DNA of 7,249 bases from contig DOVB01000156.1 of the NCBI GenBank assembly GCA_003520285.1, positions 1 to 7,249 of the forward strand, written 5' to 3'. Source of the stretch: Halieaceae bacterium. Its GTDB lineage: Bacteria > Pseudomonadota > Gammaproteobacteria > Pseudomonadales > Halieaceae. This document shows, one piece after another, positions 6,097 through 7,249 of this stretch (the first letter of the stretch is position 1; each line of letters opens with the position of its first letter). Below the pieces are notes generated by a model, which was not told the DNA's origin, searched no databases, and saw only the letters and a list, made by a program, of their open reading frames with translations. Both the position numbers and the translations under genes were made by a program.

Positions 6097-6114
6097 AAAC
6101 ACTATAAAGTGTTT
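6097..6114 (+). promoter_or_regulatory. Leader hairpin abutting the ribosome site
   Basis: AAACACT and AGTGTTT form a perfect 7-bp stem with an ATAA loop, and TT/AA pairs may extend it past one mismatch. The stem ends one base before AAAGGAG, the ribosome site of the gene at 6129. It could stabilise the transcript, adjust translation, or serve as a dyad operator. Confidence 0.4.
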
Positions 6115-6128
6115 AAAGGAGAAATAAA

Positions 6129-6740
6129 ATGTCAAAAAAAATCAAATTTTTTACGCTGCTAATGGTTGGTATCTCCTTTAATATCTCTGCAGGAGAGCCT
6201 TCAGGTTCGCATGCTTCAGAAGAGTGGCAAATTTGGGCATATACAACATCAGCCCCAGCCTTTATTGGTGACTTAGCAACAGTCATAGGAGCAGATGGTT
6301 CAGTAATCAGAGAGGGCTCAAATGGCTGGAGATGTGAAGCCTTTATGCCTATGCCAAAAAATGGTTTTAATGCCCCGCATGATGCAGCTCCAGCATGCTC
6401 AGATAAAAACTCTGTGGCATGGGCCAATGCTTACAAAGCCGGAACCATTCCTCAAATGGAAGGTGATGGATGGATATGGATGTTGCATGGCGACTTGGGG
6501 GTGGATAATTTTACAGTGGGTACAGACGGGCAAAAAGACGCTGGTCATAAACATTACATTGAATCTGGACCCCACATGATGCTTATGCCAAAAGACCCTT
6601 CATCCCTAGACAATCAATCAACGGACTATACGACTGGAGCACCATACGTTATGTTTCAGGGATCGCCATATGCTCATCTTATGATTCCTTTGGTTGACTA
6701 TTACTCTTATCAACCAGAGTCCTCACCTAAGAATCAATAA
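6129..6740 (+). CDS. Small exported protein of unknown function
   Basis: The product has 203 residues. A clear signal peptide (MSKKIKFFTLLMVGISFNISA, given here as two parts: MSKK, then a hydrophobic core) is cleaved before GEP at about residue 21/22, so the mature protein is periplasmic or secreted. I recognise no named family. It is rich in Trp, Gly, Met and His. There are two cysteines (69 and 90) that could form a disulfide, and a cluster of His120, His140, His142, His149, Met150, Met151, Met153 and His183 that could bind a metal; that role is inference. The middle (EMA-like GDGWIWMLHGDLGVDNF then GHKHYIESGPHMMLMP) looks like a conserved core. ATG 6129 is fixed by a strong AGGAG site at 6117-6121. 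The gene is probably monocistronic, with a leader hairpin upstream and a terminator hairpin downstream. Its low G+C matches the truncated pssA next to it, not the genes on the left. Confidence 0.85.
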   Translation: MSKKIKFFTLLMVGISFNISAGEPSGSHASEEWQIWAYTTSAPAFIGDLATVIGADGSVIREGSNGWRCEAFMPMPKNGFNAPHDAAPACSDKNSVAWANAYKAGTIPQMEGDGWIWMLHGDLGVDNFTVGTDGQKDAGHKHYIESGPHMMLMPKDPSSLDNQSTDYTTGAPYVMFQGSPYAHLMIPLVDYYSYQPESSPKNQ

Positions 6741-6761
6741 AGCAAATTAAAAAACTTAAAC

Positions 6762-6787
6762 TAGCTCCGCGCAACAAAGCGGAGCTA
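6762..6787 (-). terminator. Shared terminator hairpin between convergent genes
   Basis: TAGCTCCGC (6762-6770) and GCGGAGCTA (6779-6787) form a perfect 9-bp GC-rich stem with an 8-base loop. On the - strand it directly follows the pssA stop codon and is followed by a T-rich tract (complement of 6742-6761), as in an intrinsic terminator. On the + strand the tail is weaker, but it may also end transcripts of the exported-protein gene. Confidence 0.75.
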
Positions 6788-7222
6788 CTATTTAGATCCT
6801 TTTTGCCAAGCCAGCACCGATGCAGGTATGGTCAATAAATATATTAACGCTAAAATATTTATTGTGAACCATAAAAAATTGATCATGCTGAGCGCTATTA
6901 AAGAAAATATAACTAAAAAACCAAGTTTTGATTTAATGATAAGCTGCTTTCTTTTTATGGAAAAAGTTGGGATTCTGCTTACCAATAAAGCGCTTATTAA
7001 AATAATATAGCCTGCTACAAAATTAAGATTTTCATAAGCCCAGTTGTAACCCATAAAAGAGTGAGTAAGTGGCAGAATTAAAATTGCTCCAACAGGGGTA
7101 GGGATACCACTAAAAAAGTGCTCTGGCTCACCATCTTCTGTCTTCGATTTCTCTAACCTCACATTATATAAAGCTAACCTTAAGCAAGAAAATATAATAA
7201 AAGCTAGGGCGGCAAAAAGAAG
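6788..7222 (-). pseudogene. pssA: Type II phosphatidylserine synthase, 3' part only (5' end lost)
   Basis: This is the C-terminal ~144 residues of a CDP-diacylglycerol-serine O-phosphatidyltransferase. This inner-membrane CDP-alcohol phosphatidyltransferase makes phosphatidylserine, the precursor of phosphatidylethanolamine. Recognisable parts are CLRLALYNVR, then HFFSGIPTPVGAILILPL (family: F-x-G-[IL]-P-x-P-x-x-A), then ALLVSRIPTFSIKR, and two further hydrophobic spans. The version resembles alphaproteobacterial enzymes most, from memory. The catalytic D-G-x2-A-R-x8-G-x3-D-x3-D motif belongs upstream and is absent. Reading leftward from the edge, the frame meets TGA at 7229-7231, within a sequence that looks like an insertion-sequence end, and family similarity starts only after it. 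A GTG at 7160-7162 could start a 124-residue product, but this would be an inactive fragment. Confidence 0.8.
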
Positions 7223-7249
7223 TGGACCTCATAAATTGGACAGTGCGAT
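7223..7249. mobile_element. Probable terminal repeat of an IS3-family element running off the window
   Basis: The last 27 bases begin TGGACCTCATAAATTGGACA, the style of IS3-family terminal inverted repeats (5'-TG start, T-G-G-A-C-C near the tip and A-T-T-G-G-A-C-A inside). They begin exactly where the pssA frame loses similarity to its family. Only the tip is in the window, so the family call is tentative. Confidence 0.5.

Noticed and set aside
1..7249. CRISPR array or tandem repeats
   Set aside because: No regularly spaced direct repeats were seen on reading the window.

Overview
The window looks like an accessory, rearranged stretch of a proteobacterial genome (ATG/GTG starts with Shine-Dalgarno sites, YjdM/PhnA-type, RimJ/RimL-type and S58-type proteins). 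No rRNA, tRNA or core operon is present, so I cannot name a genus. Composition is mosaic. Hand counts of three 60-base samples gave about 57% G+C inside the peptidase gene (2701-2760), about 67% in the IS91-like element (5041-5100) and about 27% in the right-hand block (6841-6900). The segments therefore probably have different origins.

Layout. 1-1132: two tightly spaced + genes. The first is an unrecognised 155-codon frame that may run in from the left. The second is an ankyrin-repeat protein whose first ~52 residues closely resemble the extreme N-terminus of the large SNF2/DEAD-type helicases found in phage-defence and restriction loci. I read this as a defence helicase gene cut off just before its Walker A region and joined in frame to an ankyrin gene. 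1133-1806: no convincing gene, only decayed or very short frames and a likely promoter. 1840-2364: a GNAT acetyltransferase of the RimJ/RimL type. 2552-3823: an exported P1-family (S58, DmpA/BapA-like) self-processing aminopeptidase. 3824-4311: mostly non-coding, with weak coding remnants and several hairpins. 4312-4653: a PhnA/YjdM zinc-ribbon protein.

About 4750-5990 is a defective IS91-family element. Its transposase keeps the N-terminal zinc-finger region and the C-terminal domain, but the catalytic middle is deleted and the two halves are out of frame. 6129-6740 encodes a small exported protein of unknown function, with its own strong ribosome site and a hairpin in its leader. It converges on 6788-7222 (- strand), the 3' part of a type II phosphatidylserine synthase (pssA) gene. 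A terminator hairpin lies between the two. The pssA frame is broken at about 7222 by a sequence that looks like the terminal repeat of an IS3-family element continuing beyond the window.

The genes do not form one pathway. The picture is an island-like region shaped by insertion sequences and short-homology deletions. The most unusual item is the helicase-ankyrin chimera. I see no complete new system; the upstream partner gene and the chimera look like what is left of a defence operon.
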